From: Chitinophaga parva
Lineage (GTDB): Bacteria; Bacteroidota; Bacteroidia; Chitinophagales; Chitinophagaceae
Length of the DNA: 64,000 nucleotides
NCBI RefSeq assembly: GCF_003071345.1
Contig: NZ_QCYK01000001.1
Location: 868,001-932,000 of the forward strand
Direction of reading: 5' to 3'
Both the position numbers and the translations under genes were made by a program. The first letter of the stretch is position 1. The number at the start of each line of letters is the position of its first letter. Below, piece after piece: positions 7,923 through 16,520 of the stretch. Below the pieces are notes generated by a model. It saw nothing but the letters and a program-made list of their open reading frames with translations. It had not been told where the DNA came from and did no database searches.

Positions 7923-7999
7923 ACACCTGTTCGAGAAAAAAGTAACGATGAGCAGTATTTTTTATTGACAATGGTGTTTATGCAGTATTAAAAAAAGCG

Positions 8000-8482
8000 A
8001 TGGTCGTTTTTAATACTGAACTGGAGAAGTTTGAACTTCTACTGCCTGTTGAGGTGGTGGACGCCTTGAATCTTTATAAGCCGGGTACATTGGAGCCGGC
8101 GCGGCCAGTGCATCTCGAAAAAATGAGATTAGAATGGTTACAGCTGGAGCTGCAGAAAGCCTATCAACACAGAAAGCAAGAGAAGATTAAAGGGCCAATC
8201 CGCAACAAGATTGGTAAAGTAATTTGTATAGGAGGTATGATCCTCACTTTTACTATTACCCAGGTTTGCATTTTTTTCCAGATGAATCGTTTGCTGGTCA
8301 GCCTGTCAGCAATCTGCATTTTTCTTTACTTTTTGTTTGGTTTATTCAGATATACAATCGGTGTTCCATTAGTAAGCTGGCGCCTGCCTTTAATCGGCTG
8401 GACGGCGGTCGATCAAAATAGTATGTTTGACGCCTTACAGTCAGCTGGTTGGCAGCTGAAAATAGCAGAAGAATTTAGTTAA
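8000..8482 (+). CDS. Two-TM membrane protein of unknown function
   Basis: This 160-residue protein has a charged N-terminal half with a helix rich in Lys, Arg, Glu and Gln (about residues 40-68). Two closely spaced membrane segments follow (VICIGGMILTFTITQVCIFF and LLVSLSAICIFLYFLFGLF), then a C-terminal tail. The charged half would lie in the cytoplasm by the positive-inside rule. It follows the 7365 gene by about 75 bp on the same strand, so it may be a membrane partner of the SEFIR cluster, but no family was recognised. Confidence 0.6.
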   Translation: MVVFNTELEKFELLLPVEVVDALNLYKPGTLEPARPVHLEKMRLEWLQLELQKAYQHRKQEKIKGPIRNKIGKVICIGGMILTFTITQVCIFFQMNRLLVSLSAICIFLYFLFGLFRYTIGVPLVSWRLPLIGWTAVDQNSMFDALQSAGWQLKIAEEFS

Positions 8483-8585
8483 ATCATTTTGCCCTGCCTA
8501 CATATTGAATCACAGAGTCCAAGAGTGAAAAGCGGAGGACGGAATATGGCTAAATATTGGTAATTTTATTAAAAGCCGCAGCGTA

Positions 8586-8993
8586 ATGAATGCAAGAAGT
8601 TACAGAGTAAATCTAAGCCTTTCGCCATTAGATTTTCCGGTGATTATGGGGTTGGGACAGTCATCAGTTTCTTACCAATCCGAACCACATATCAATAGGA
8701 AGAATGTAGTATTAACAATAACTAAGAAGTATGTGCTCACCGACATGCAGACAAAGAGAGAGCATGAAGTTCTTTCTGTTAAATCTGACTATGAAATACC
8801 ATTCAACCTGATAAGAAGTAGAGAAGATGTTTATGAATTTTATAAAGATGCCATGTTAAGCCTGAACGAAGCATATCAGTATGCTCGAACACAATTGCCA
8901 GGACTACCTAACATACCATTCCCCAACCAACCAATAGAAAATTACAAAGGAGAGATTGACCGTGTTTTTAATTTATTAAATAGTCAAAACTGA
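8586..8993 (+). CDS. Hypothetical protein
   Basis: A 135-residue hydrophilic protein I do not recognise (starts MNARSYRVNLSLSPLDFPV). A beta-strand-rich first half (VVLTITKKYVLTDMQ, HEVLSVKSDYEIPFNLI) is followed by a helical second half (REDVYEFYKDAMLSLNEAYQYA). It has no signal peptide. It is the last same-strand gene before the integrase and the DNA is AT-rich, so it probably belongs to the mobile region. Whether it is part of the SEFIR operon is unclear, because about 100 bp separate it from the previous gene. Confidence 0.6.
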   Translation: MNARSYRVNLSLSPLDFPVIMGLGQSSVSYQSEPHINRKNVVLTITKKYVLTDMQTKREHEVLSVKSDYEIPFNLIRSREDVYEFYKDAMLSLNEAYQYARTQLPGLPNIPFPNQPIENYKGEIDRVFNLLNSQN

Positions 8994-9433
8994 TTTTAGT
9001 CCCGGTGTGCCTTCCAAGCCATCTTTTGTAAAGATTCTTTCTTTAAAAATCTCCATACTTTTTAAGCTGTAGGACCTAAAGCCCTTTAGTTGAGCAGGCT
9101 CTTGTGGTGAATATAATAGTGATGAGGGTGTACACCTTTCTTGATAGTGATTCCAGCGTGCCGCATCCGGTGTCTGTTCTAATTTATGCCAAAATAATAG
9201 AATATTGGTAAAAATTAGATTTTTGCCTGTTAGTTTGACACAAAGGCCAATCGGGACTAATGACATTTATCTGACAAGATCAATCTGATTGCTGGCCTCC
9301 CCTGAACAGGAAATATTTGGCGGAATAGTTCATTTTGTACTGTCAGTGATTTACCATTTTTTGTTGTCATTTTTTTTTACCATGCACATTTTCAACAATT
9401 TGGAATTGAAGGTTCAAAAGAACTGACAGAGTA
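8994..9433. other. Intergenic stretch upstream of the integrase
   Basis: 440 bp of AT-rich DNA holding no gene I trust. A 96-codon minus-strand frame (9266 down to 8976) overlaps the end of the 8586 gene and shows no recognisable family. Runs of T near 9370-9380 precede the integrase. Confidence 0.45.
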
Positions 9434-10681
9434 ATGGAAGTCTCAATTTTAGTCAAGTATAACTACCGCAACCGTGTCAATAAAAGTGGGCGATATCCTG
9501 TTCATATTTATGTTAAACCGGAGGGAGAAAGAGAGAAATACTACGAGGTCGGGCTTCCTCGGAAGCCATCGGTGGAAGAATGGCAAGGCAATGACGATGC
9601 ATGGATAAGCACTAAAAGCCCGTACGCTTTTCAGAGCAACCAGGCCATCAGAGACCTTAAACAAAAAATCATAGGGGTTCATAAAAGACTCTTTGATAGG
9701 GGAGAAAGCCTAACCCATTACCATGTGGATAAGGAATTGAATTTTAGAGGAAGTCGGGCTGTCTTTAACGACTACTTTAGAGACTATATGAGAAATCCAC
9801 CCCCAAAAGTGGTGCTTTCCCTTTGTACCTGGGAGAAATACCATGCCTTTATAAAGCACCTGGATAATTTTAATCCAAAAATTCTCTTTTCTCAATTTGA
9901 CGAAGACCTGGTCGCCATGATCCGCAACTTCCTGGCCGCGCAGATTGGGCAAGGAGGTAGAGTGCTGGCGCCCGCCTCCGTAAAATCATATTTTGATAAA
10001 TTCGCCGTGGTTTTAAAACATGCAGCAAAGAAAGATAAGCTATTGGATGAGCGGCTTGTAACGACATTTTTTGAGGAAGTTAAGGTCACTGTGCCTGATC
10101 GAGTTGAGGGCCTCCACCTGGATGTTCATGAAATCAAAGCTATCCGAAGGCTCGTCATCAATCCCGGGCATCCATCTCTGGGCAGGGATCAAAAATTATT
10201 TTTGCTTCAGATTTATGGAATTTGGTACTATAAAGATATTATAAGACTGCAGCGGTGCCAAGTCCACGTTGATCATGAGGTCGGAATGTATGTTACCGGT
10301 CAGCGGGAAAAAAACGGAATGCCCACCATTGTACCTTTATGGAAGTTTCCCAATGCTACGGAGATAATGAAGGAATTTGAGGATCCAAACCGAGAAAGTG
10401 TGTACTGGTTCAGACGGGACATCTTCGTCGATGTACAGGTCTACAACCAGAATATAAGGGCCATAGCGACACTGGCAGGCGTTACGCGGAAGATTTCAAA
10501 TAAGATTGCCCGCCATACGGGTTGGAATCTTATGGTCCGTATGGGGGTTCAATGGCCAGTGGCAAAAAAAATTGCAGGCCACAAGTTGGAAGGTATTGCA
10601 GGCAAGCACTATGTGCGTATCGGATTAAGAGAGGTAATCGATGGCACCAGGTCAGCACAATTTGATGAACTAGGCATTTAG
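9434..10681 (+). CDS. Tyrosine recombinase/integrase with degenerate active site
   Basis: A 415-residue Bacteroidota-type phage/transposon integrase. Residues 1-40 form the arm-binding start (VSILVKYNYRNRV, YPVHIYVKPEGE), 105-210 a SAM-like core-binding domain, and 225-400 the catalytic domain. The box II arginine (Arg360 in KIARHTGWN), His383 in KKIAGHK and the nucleophile Tyr393 in KHYVRIG are visible, with Lys293 in the beta-hairpin. The first catalytic arginine, normally in a GLR motif, is replaced by tryptophan (Trp264 in YGIWYYKDII), and the box II histidine is Lys357. This suggests reduced or lost activity, or a divergent class. It probably once mobilised the neighbouring defence genes. 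Confidence 0.85.
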   Translation: MEVSILVKYNYRNRVNKSGRYPVHIYVKPEGEREKYYEVGLPRKPSVEEWQGNDDAWISTKSPYAFQSNQAIRDLKQKIIGVHKRLFDRGESLTHYHVDKELNFRGSRAVFNDYFRDYMRNPPPKVVLSLCTWEKYHAFIKHLDNFNPKILFSQFDEDLVAMIRNFLAAQIGQGGRVLAPASVKSYFDKFAVVLKHAAKKDKLLDERLVTTFFEEVKVTVPDRVEGLHLDVHEIKAIRRLVINPGHPSLGRDQKLFLLQIYGIWYYKDIIRLQRCQVHVDHEVGMYVTGQREKNGMPTIVPLWKFPNATEIMKEFEDPNRESVYWFRRDIFVDVQVYNQNIRAIATLAGVTRKISNKIARHTGWNLMVRMGVQWPVAKKIAGHKLEGIAGKHYVRIGLREVIDGTRSAQFDELGI

Positions 10682-11075
10682 AATAGTTTCATATTGTGGG
10701 CCACTTTGCCCCAAACGATAACTTCATGCTTTCCCGGTTAATGATCGCTGTATTTATCCGCCGGTATGTGGAGACATCTCTTACTCGCCAGAATTTGATC
10801 CATTTTGCAAATCCAGTTCGATGCTGTCATCATTTTGCAGTAGCGCTTTGTCAATCATTACCGGTTCACCCGAAGACGGGATACGTTTCATTTCCATATA
10901 GGTGGAGTAATTAGAGTAACAATGTACGCAGATTCTTCCAATAGCTCACCTCCCGTGAATTAGGTGATCACGATGTTTAACTTATGTACGCCGAATGCAA
11001 CAGCATCATTACCCGCCGCTGCATTGCACGGTTCTGCGGACTTTGCCTATTTTTTTGTCCAGGTAGTTATCTCTG
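10682..11075. other. Intergenic stretch between integrase and ietS
   Basis: About 390 bp between convergent genes. The only reading I consider worth listing is a 38-codon minus-strand frame (10781-10897), given separately. The plus-strand frame at 10696-10914 has no protein-like pattern. Confidence 0.4.
10781..10897 (-). CDS. Possible 38-residue peptide downstream of ietS
   Basis: A minus-strand frame starting with ATG at 10897 (a second ATG is two codons later) encodes a short acidic, hydrophilic peptide beginning MEMKRIPSSGEPVMID and ending in QNGSNSGE. It lies about 180 bp beyond the stop of ietS on the same strand. Its composition is protein-like but it is too short for confident coding evidence. 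It may be a remnant or a small accessory peptide. Confidence 0.25.
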   Translation of the reverse strand: MEMKRIPSSGEPVMIDKALLQNDDSIELDLQNGSNSGE

Positions 11076-13643
11076 TCAGGTGGTGATATCGATCAAATTT
11101 GCGACAGGGGTATAAATATCTACATTATTGTCGGGCGTCTCTATGGTAACGATCAGGCTATATCTTACGGAGTGCTCATATCTTTTGAGTTGTTTACGGT
11201 AGCGCCACCATCCACCGACAGGATAAATGGCTATTTTATTTTTTGCCGCCAAGTCCGCCGCAGTGCCGATCCAGATGTCCTTATGGATGGAGCCCTTGCT
11301 TCGAATTTTATTTCCAATAATCCATTGCTCCGATCCCTCCGGCTGATAGTCCTTCTCCCGCATAGCTTTACTGACCCTTGCCGCAAAGGCTTCGGTGCTT
11401 TCGTTTCGATCAATCATTTTAAAGCGCAGGCCGTGGGAGATATAACTAGTGGCAAGTTGATAACTTTTACTGTTGGGATTGGGTTCGATAAAGTAAGACA
11501 GAGTTACTTTAAGTTTAACCTCTGTGGCAAAAAGCTCTTCCAGTGCTTCTTTGGGCCAAGGAAGGGTGAATAAATGGAATTTATCGGTTTTGATGGAGGA
11601 ACCGTCAATTTTGAACGGCTTAATCTTTCGCTCCGCAATGAGGGATAAGGAATTACTGGCACTGGTAGTGGCCTGCGTTATATTCGGCACACCGTACCCC
11701 ACTTCCTTGAGCAGTTGTTTCAGTTCTGTTTTTCCTATATTTCTCAATGATTTTCCTTCGAGCATAGCCTTGGTCCAATCAGCTGAGTGGATGATGAGCC
11801 CTCTGATTGTTTCAGGCCATAGATTTGGATATTTTTGGGTGACTATTGCGCCAAACCTGGAGGCCAGCGCGGTAGCGCCGCTGGTATCCCCGAAGGGATG
11901 CAGCCAAGGATTTCCCCCACCCCGGCCAGTCGATAAAGGTCGCAATGAATCAGGAACGATTAGGTTGTTATTTTGAACGGCATGATTGCCGCCTTCCATC
12001 ACTATATCGGGCTTTCCGGCCCACCAGGGATCCCATTTATGGGAAGTAGAAGAACTAGCAGCCAGTGCGCCTCGTTTGGCAATCGGTTCGGCGCCGGGAA
12101 AACGGGCGGCATCCACTTGATCTTTCAAAGTATAAGCCCCTACAGTAATGGCGTTAAAAGCCTGTGCAGGATCATGGATCGACCGGTCCCTATTAGTATA
12201 GGGATACCCAGTAAATTCTTCCTCGTAAAGGTTGCCTGCACAAATGAAAAAAAGCGTTTTAGTGTTAGGCTGTTCGTGGCTACCAAATACGATTTGGTCA
12301 ATGGCGGAAGACCAAGAAGTGGGCCTTCCATAGTGCTCATATTCATATTGCGTTATCGCCATACAGACCATTCGTTTTGCGTCAGGATGCATGAGTTCAC
12401 CTCTGGCCACTGCTTCCGCCGTTATTGCACCATAATTGTCTGGGTCATGTTTGGAAGAAGGAGACAGAATTTTGACACTTTCCAACTGGTGATAAATGGT
12501 TATACTGCGAGTAGAGCTAAGAAGCTCAGTTAAATCCCCATAGAGCGCCAGCCCTGCCATGGGCGTGCCATGTCCGTTGCCCTTACCAGTATCGGCTTTG
12601 GTCCAATGGGGCTCAATGGCGTCCAGGTTTTTTTGAGGGATGAGATGTTTTAGTAGTGGGTTTTCTAAGGTGACGCCCGTATCGAGTAGGCAAACAGCGA
12701 CTCCATCTGGATCATGGGTTACCCGGTCTGCCAGGTCTTGGGCCCATTCGCGTTGTTCTCTTGTGGGTAAGTCCACAAAAAAGTCCGCCAAATCATGGGG
12801 GTGGCGCAGTTCCATCAACCGATCCGTAAAAAGCAAGGTGCTGGCAAGGGTTCTGGCGGTAGCTTTTATCAGTACCACGTAGCTTTCCGGAAAGACGAGC
12901 CACCGGCGGCCAACTCGAACGTTTTGCTCATCAAATATATCTCCAAGTATTGTGTCGGCAGACGGCCTTGCAGGATCGTCAGTTGACCGACTTAACCAAA
13001 CTTCCCACCATACATTGGTATTTAAAGAAGGGAAGTCTTGTTCCGGCTCATTCCAAAAGCTCTCTAATGTTGCTGCAGCTATGTGTTCTATGTTAGCGAT
13101 GAGTTTTTGGTGACGCGGCTTACCTGTTTTGGATTCTTTGTTCAGATATTGATCTAATTTTTTTAAAAAAGTGGCGATGGCCTTTTTATTTAAATAAACC
13201 GTTGCCTCATATATCGTTTCATCATCGGGAACAGGATTGTCGGAAGTTAAGTCACCATCTTCGTATATATCATTGTCGTCATCTTCGTGGTCGCCATAGC
13301 CAGCAACCGCTTTAAATTTTTGAACCTGAGCTTTTTCGGAACTACCTTTGGCAGTGAGTCCTCTTAAAGTTCTCAACTGAAAATTATATTTGCTGTCCTG
13401 TAATGCTTTCAGGTTTAGCAAAAAACCGACAGGGGACTGGATAGTCAGATAGACAAAATCTGTATCCGCCTGGCTTTGGAATGTCCTGACCGCCCTGTTG
13501 AACTGAGTTCTTATTTTTTGGGCGTGTTTGGCGCGATCAACATCTTCTCGCGCAATGACCGGATCCCTTCCGGGATTAGGCGTATAGGGATACGACTTTG
13601 ATCGACCTTTGATGATAAGGTGTGGTTTACGAAATAGGGGCAT
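11076..13643 (-). CDS. ietS: IetS-type subtilisin-like serine protease (ietAS defence system)
   Basis: An 855-residue S8-family protease without a signal peptide, so cytosolic. The catalytic triad is visible: Asp321 in VCLLDTGV, His358 in GNGHGTPMAG, Ser588 in GDTSGATA, with oxyanion Asn471 in ICAGN. The 300-residue N-terminal extension contains an acidic stretch (about 119-145, DHEDDDNDIYEDGD), and the long C-terminal region is uncharacterised. The gene follows the AAA ATPase gene with a 10-bp gap. An ATPase plus subtilase pair of this kind is the ietAS system, first noted as a plasmid stability pair and later reported as anti-phage. The ATPase presumably controls the protease; targets are unknown. 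Confidence 0.88.
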   Translation of the reverse strand: MPLFRKPHLIIKGRSKSYPYTPNPGRDPVIAREDVDRAKHAQKIRTQFNRAVRTFQSQADTDFVYLTIQSPVGFLLNLKALQDSKYNFQLRTLRGLTAKGSSEKAQVQKFKAVAGYGDHEDDDNDIYEDGDLTSDNPVPDDETIYEATVYLNKKAIATFLKKLDQYLNKESKTGKPRHQKLIANIEHIAAATLESFWNEPEQDFPSLNTNVWWEVWLSRSTDDPARPSADTILGDIFDEQNVRVGRRWLVFPESYVVLIKATARTLASTLLFTDRLMELRHPHDLADFFVDLPTREQREWAQDLADRVTHDPDGVAVCLLDTGVTLENPLLKHLIPQKNLDAIEPHWTKADTGKGNGHGTPMAGLALYGDLTELLSSTRSITIYHQLESVKILSPSSKHDPDNYGAITAEAVARGELMHPDAKRMVCMAITQYEYEHYGRPTSWSSAIDQIVFGSHEQPNTKTLFFICAGNLYEEEFTGYPYTNRDRSIHDPAQAFNAITVGAYTLKDQVDAARFPGAEPIAKRGALAASSSTSHKWDPWWAGKPDIVMEGGNHAVQNNNLIVPDSLRPLSTGRGGGNPWLHPFGDTSGATALASRFGAIVTQKYPNLWPETIRGLIIHSADWTKAMLEGKSLRNIGKTELKQLLKEVGYGVPNITQATTSASNSLSLIAERKIKPFKIDGSSIKTDKFHLFTLPWPKEALEELFATEVKLKVTLSYFIEPNPNSKSYQLATSYISHGLRFKMIDRNESTEAFAARVSKAMREKDYQPEGSEQWIIGNKIRSKGSIHKDIWIGTAADLAAKNKIAIYPVGGWWRYRKQLKRYEHSVRYSLIVTIETPDNNVDIYTPVANLIDITT

Positions 13644-13653
13644 ACTTGATCAA

Positions 13654-14634
13654 TTAAAACGGTTTTTTCCGTTGCTCGATGTATGTTTTGAGGCTGGTAA
13701 TGGTTAGTTCCTTTTTACCGTAGATCAGTCCGTTCTTATAAATATCCATGCAGATATTATTCATCTCTGAATAATTAAGTCCCAAAGCCATGTCGGCAAT
13801 TTTGGTGTAATTCAAACCTTTGGCAAGTTTGAGATCGGCAAGATGCGTTTCAAAATACTCGACAATCTGCTGCTTACCTGGTAGTGGGTAGAATACAATA
13901 TCATCAAACCGGCGAAACAGCGCCGCATCCAATGTTTCGGGGAGGTTGGTCGCTGCGATGATCAAACTGTTGGAGTCGTCCTTTTCTATGAGCAGTAAAA
14001 AGGAATTGAGCACGCGCTTGATTTCACCGACGTCATTTCCGTGCGTCCTGGTTGTCCCAATGCTGTCAAATTCATCGAACAGGTACACTGCGCGGTATTG
14101 CCGGATGGCATCAAAAATCATCCGGAGCTTGGCTATACTTTCTCCCATGTAGCGACTGATCAGACCATCGAGCCTGATTACAAAGAGGGGAATGGCCAGC
14201 TCAGAGGCGAGAACTTTGGCTGACATGGTTTTGCCGCAGCCAGGAGGACCGACGAACAAAAGGCGCTTTCTTGGAGATAAATTATTCTGACGCAGGAGTT
14301 CAACGTTTGCCTGCTCATCGACAACCCGCTTGAGACCGTTTTGTACATTCTGATCTAAGACCATATCCTGGAGCTTCACGCGGGGGTACTCAACTTCCAG
14401 TAGATCGCTGAGTTCCTTTTGTGCCTCGTTGACCGGCAGATTTTTTAAAAGACCCTTGGGACCATGGCGGCCCACCTTAGCTTTGTCAATGGCACTTTTG
14501 AGTTCTTCTGCAAAAGTGGTATTACCCTTTCTGGCCTCGGCAGCGGCAATTTGCATAGCGGTAGCGAAGAAGCGAGCTTCGTCGTCACTGCCAAAGGATT
14601 GAATAAGCGTTTTTATTTGATCTGCTGCTGCCAT
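13654..14634 (-). CDS. ietA: IetA-type AAA ATPase (ietAS defence system)
   Basis: A 326-residue AAA+ ATPase. The Walker A motif GPPGCGKT is at 129-136, Walker B YLFDEFD at 184-190 with Glu188 as the catalytic base, sensor 1 at IIAATN, and arginine finger candidates Arg241-Arg242 in LFRRFDD. The N-terminal 90 residues are helical and probably bind the partner. I start at MAAADQIK (14634) rather than the ATG 15 codons upstream, whose extra residues are not domain-like. It is the first gene of a two-gene operon with the subtilase. It resembles substrate-remodelling ATPases, so it may sense or present a phage protein to the protease; that role is inferred. Confidence 0.88.
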   Translation of the reverse strand: MAAADQIKTLIQSFGSDDEARFFATAMQIAAAEARKGNTTFAEELKSAIDKAKVGRHGPKGLLKNLPVNEAQKELSDLLEVEYPRVKLQDMVLDQNVQNGLKRVVDEQANVELLRQNNLSPRKRLLFVGPPGCGKTMSAKVLASELAIPLFVIRLDGLISRYMGESIAKLRMIFDAIRQYRAVYLFDEFDSIGTTRTHGNDVGEIKRVLNSFLLLIEKDDSNSLIIAATNLPETLDAALFRRFDDIVFYPLPGKQQIVEYFETHLADLKLAKGLNYTKIADMALGLNYSEMNNICMDIYKNGLIYGKKELTITSLKTYIEQRKKPF

Positions 14635-15106
14635 GTTGCATGTGTTGTGAAACCGGTAGTTACCTGCCGTCCAGAACAATCAGGTGCTAAAATCGGGCCG
14701 GGTATAATTGGGAATTCGCCGCAAAATTACTGTTAATCCTTCATAATTACTAAATCCTTGTGAATTTAGCAAATATTAAGGCACTGATTTTCCTCAGTTT
14801 ATGTAAAACGAAACTTTTGCCTAAATATTGGAGGTTACAGGCTACCATAAACAGCAGGCAATTTTGCTCCGCTATAGGTAGGGGCAGCCAAATGGTAACC
14901 TATTGGCTGACAAAAATTCCGCAGCTGCTGGCTTCTACCTAGCCAATGGATAATAGAATTAGACAATGCTACCAATTTCCTCATAGCGGTTGCAGCGACA
15001 GGTATAGTAGTGAAGCATCGATGGCAAGATTTTTTGGAAATGTTCATCTTTCGGTGACCATCTTTCCTAAAGCCGTCCTTTATGATAGTATAAACACTTT
15101 TATGCT
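14635..15106. other. Intergenic stretch upstream of ietA
   Basis: About 470 bp between divergently transcribed genes. I see only the -7 element of ietA and no recognisable gene or gene remnant. Confidence 0.45.
14722..14729 (-). promoter_or_regulatory. -7 promoter element of ietAS
   Basis: CAAAATTA on the plus strand is TAATTTTG on the minus strand, an exact TAnnTTTG match, about 90 bp upstream of the ietA ATG. A -33 TTTG at the right distance is not clear. Confidence 0.4.
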
Positions 15107-15310
15107 ATGGTAAACGAAATCTCCAAAAGCAGGATCAAAGCCTGGGTGAACAGGGAGCTGGCAGGCTACATGCGGGAATTTGGATCAGACTACAGGACCT
15201 ATATACGTGAAGACGGGGTGGGCGAATTTGCCGCCGACGGTTCTGAAGATTTAAAGGAGGCGGTGGCCGGCTACATTACCCGTGTGATCATGGGCACGGA
15301 GGACAACTAG
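15107..15310 (+). CDS. Small hypothetical protein
   Basis: A 67-residue soluble protein with helical, charged text (MVNEISKSRIKAWVNRELAG, then DLKEAVAGYITRVIMG). No family recognised. It is followed 12 bp later by a strong terminator that it shares with the convergent glycosylase-like gene, which supports it as a real transcription unit. It has no obvious partner. Confidence 0.6.
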   Translation: MVNEISKSRIKAWVNRELAGYMREFGSDYRTYIREDGVGEFAADGSEDLKEAVAGYITRVIMGTEDN

Positions 15311-15322
15311 GATTTTTTAAAG

Positions 15323-15357
15323 GATGCTGCGGGTTTTACCGGCAGCATCTTTTTTTA
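15323..15357. terminator. Intrinsic terminator between convergent genes
   Basis: A perfect 8-bp stem GATGCTGC/GCAGCATC with an inner GGT/ACC extension is followed by eight T residues on the plus strand. It ends the small gene at 15107 and touches the last codons of the minus-strand glycosylase-like gene. Confidence 0.85.
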
Positions 15358-16008
15358 TCCTTCAACCAGAAAGGAGAAAGCCTGGCGGTAGAGGGCTACC
15401 TTGTAGGCATGGACGGGGCTATCGTAGTGCTGGTAGAGGTGCCGGACTTCTTTGAACGCCTTGGTCTTCATGATGCCACGGTCGGCAGTGGTGGCTGGAG
15501 AATAAAGCACGGTATAGGCGATATCACGGCCAAAGATGTCAGTAGGCAGCAACCCTGTTTTACTCAAGGATACCGTTATCGGCAGGTATTTATAGCGCAG
15601 GATCCCGGTATAGAAGGTGCGTAGCGCACCGTTCTTACCTGCTCCGCTGGTAAAAAATACATGCTCGATCTGGCTGTTTCGTAGCTGGTCTACCAGCTGC
15701 AGGTTGAAAGCCCTGGGTATTAGGTGAGTGTCCAGGGCGGTGTTGGAAATCCGGTCGCAGCTGCGGATGGTGTCGCTCATGGTGATGCGGTGAGTGGTCA
15801 AAAAGTCCAGGACCGCCTCCCGGGTGATGGGGTTCGGAAAACGGTCGGGAAAGGCTTCGGCCAGGATGGTCCAGGTCGAGCACTGGCTACCGTAAAAAAA
15901 ATCCATTGCAAACCCCGTATAGTCGTGGGGGTGAATGGTGCCGATGATGATGGCCCGGGCCGAGGGATTCACGGGGTGACGGTCCAGGTACCGGTGGTGG
16001 GTAGTCAT
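15355..16008 (-). CDS. Uracil-DNA glycosylase superfamily-like protein
   Basis: A 217-residue protein whose N-terminal third resembles the UDG fold: a loop ARAIIIGTIHPHD comparable to the water-activating motif, followed by FFYGSQCSTWTILAEAFP, which corresponds to the conserved aromatic and helix segment. A later HVFFTSGAGKNGALRTF could be the DNA-binding loop region. Such enzymes remove modified bases from DNA; the substrate is not predictable. It lies at the right edge of the defence region, where base-excision enzymes can act against modified phage DNA, although a housekeeping role is equally possible. The call is by motif resemblance only. Confidence 0.55.
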   Translation of the reverse strand: MTTHHRYLDRHPVNPSARAIIIGTIHPHDYTGFAMDFFYGSQCSTWTILAEAFPDRFPNPITREAVLDFLTTHRITMSDTIRSCDRISNTALDTHLIPRAFNLQLVDQLRNSQIEHVFFTSGAGKNGALRTFYTGILRYKYLPITVSLSKTGLLPTDIFGRDIAYTVLYSPATTADRGIMKTKAFKEVRHLYQHYDSPVHAYKVALYRQAFSFLVEG

Positions 16009-16472
16009 TAGTGCAACGGTTTTATGGGTGGTGGTCTGCGTGCAAAAATACGGGATCGGCCGGGGCCGGGGCCACTGGTTTAAGTGTTAGAAAATTTAAG
16101 TAACATTGCCATTGATACTGTTCATTTCTTAACAGGAAGCGAGGTGGACTGAGCAGGTGGAATGTGGGCCTGTATTGGCTTTCTACGTGTTTTTTTACGG
16201 TTCCTTTATAAAACATTGATAATCAATATATTCCACTCCCCAGCAGGGGGAGCTAAAGTGATCTTCAACGACGCTCAACGAACTTCGAAGCCCGCGCTAG
16301 CCGCGGGTTTTGTCGTTTTAAGCCCTTTCTGAGATTCCGCCAAAATCCGCCGATTTCCACCATTTCACCAGCACTTTTCCTGCTACTTTTTTTGTTACGC
16401 TGGACACATTCCCCACCTTAGACAGTGATTTGGTCAGGGCCTTACCGCCCCGGCAGTTTCAAAAAAGTGCCT
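16009..16472. other. Intergenic stretch at the island's right boundary
   Basis: About 460 bp without a gene. It contains a small CTCCCC/GGGGAG hairpin near 16244-16260 and a GC-rich hairpin at 16291-16307. The DNA then leads into the 5' start of a broken integrase gene. The arrangement is like the attachment side of an integrated element, but I could not identify a tRNA or a repeated core. Confidence 0.4.
16291..16311 (+). terminator. GC-rich hairpin with T-rich tail
   Basis: CCCGCG and CGCGGG pair around the loop CTAGC, followed by TTTTG. It looks like an intrinsic terminator at the end of an unknown transcript, just before the integrase remnant. Confidence 0.5.
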
Positions 16473-16520
16473 ATGTCAGTGTCCATTACCGTCCAGTATA
16501 ACTACCGCAAAAAGGTCACC
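16473..16520 (+). pseudogene. 5' remnant of a second integrase gene
   Basis: From the ATG at 16473 about 15 codons (MSVSITVQYNYRKKV) match the start of the integrase at 9434 (VSILVKYNYRNRV). After that the sequence switches abruptly into the complement of the M28 peptidase gene and the integrase frame loses all resemblance. The remainder of this gene and the element it served are gone. The join is near 16520. Confidence 0.7.

Noticed and set aside
8976..9266. 96-codon minus-strand frame
   Set aside because: It overlaps the end of the 8586 gene, has no recognisable motif and no promoter; coding status cannot be supported.
10696..10914. 72-codon plus-strand frame after the integrase
   Set aside because: Its residue text is not protein-like and no start context is seen.
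16240..16310. Possible tRNA 3' end or attachment core before the integrase remnant
   Set aside because: The CTCCCC/GGGGAG hairpin does not fit a T arm, and no matching acceptor, D or anticodon arms were found.
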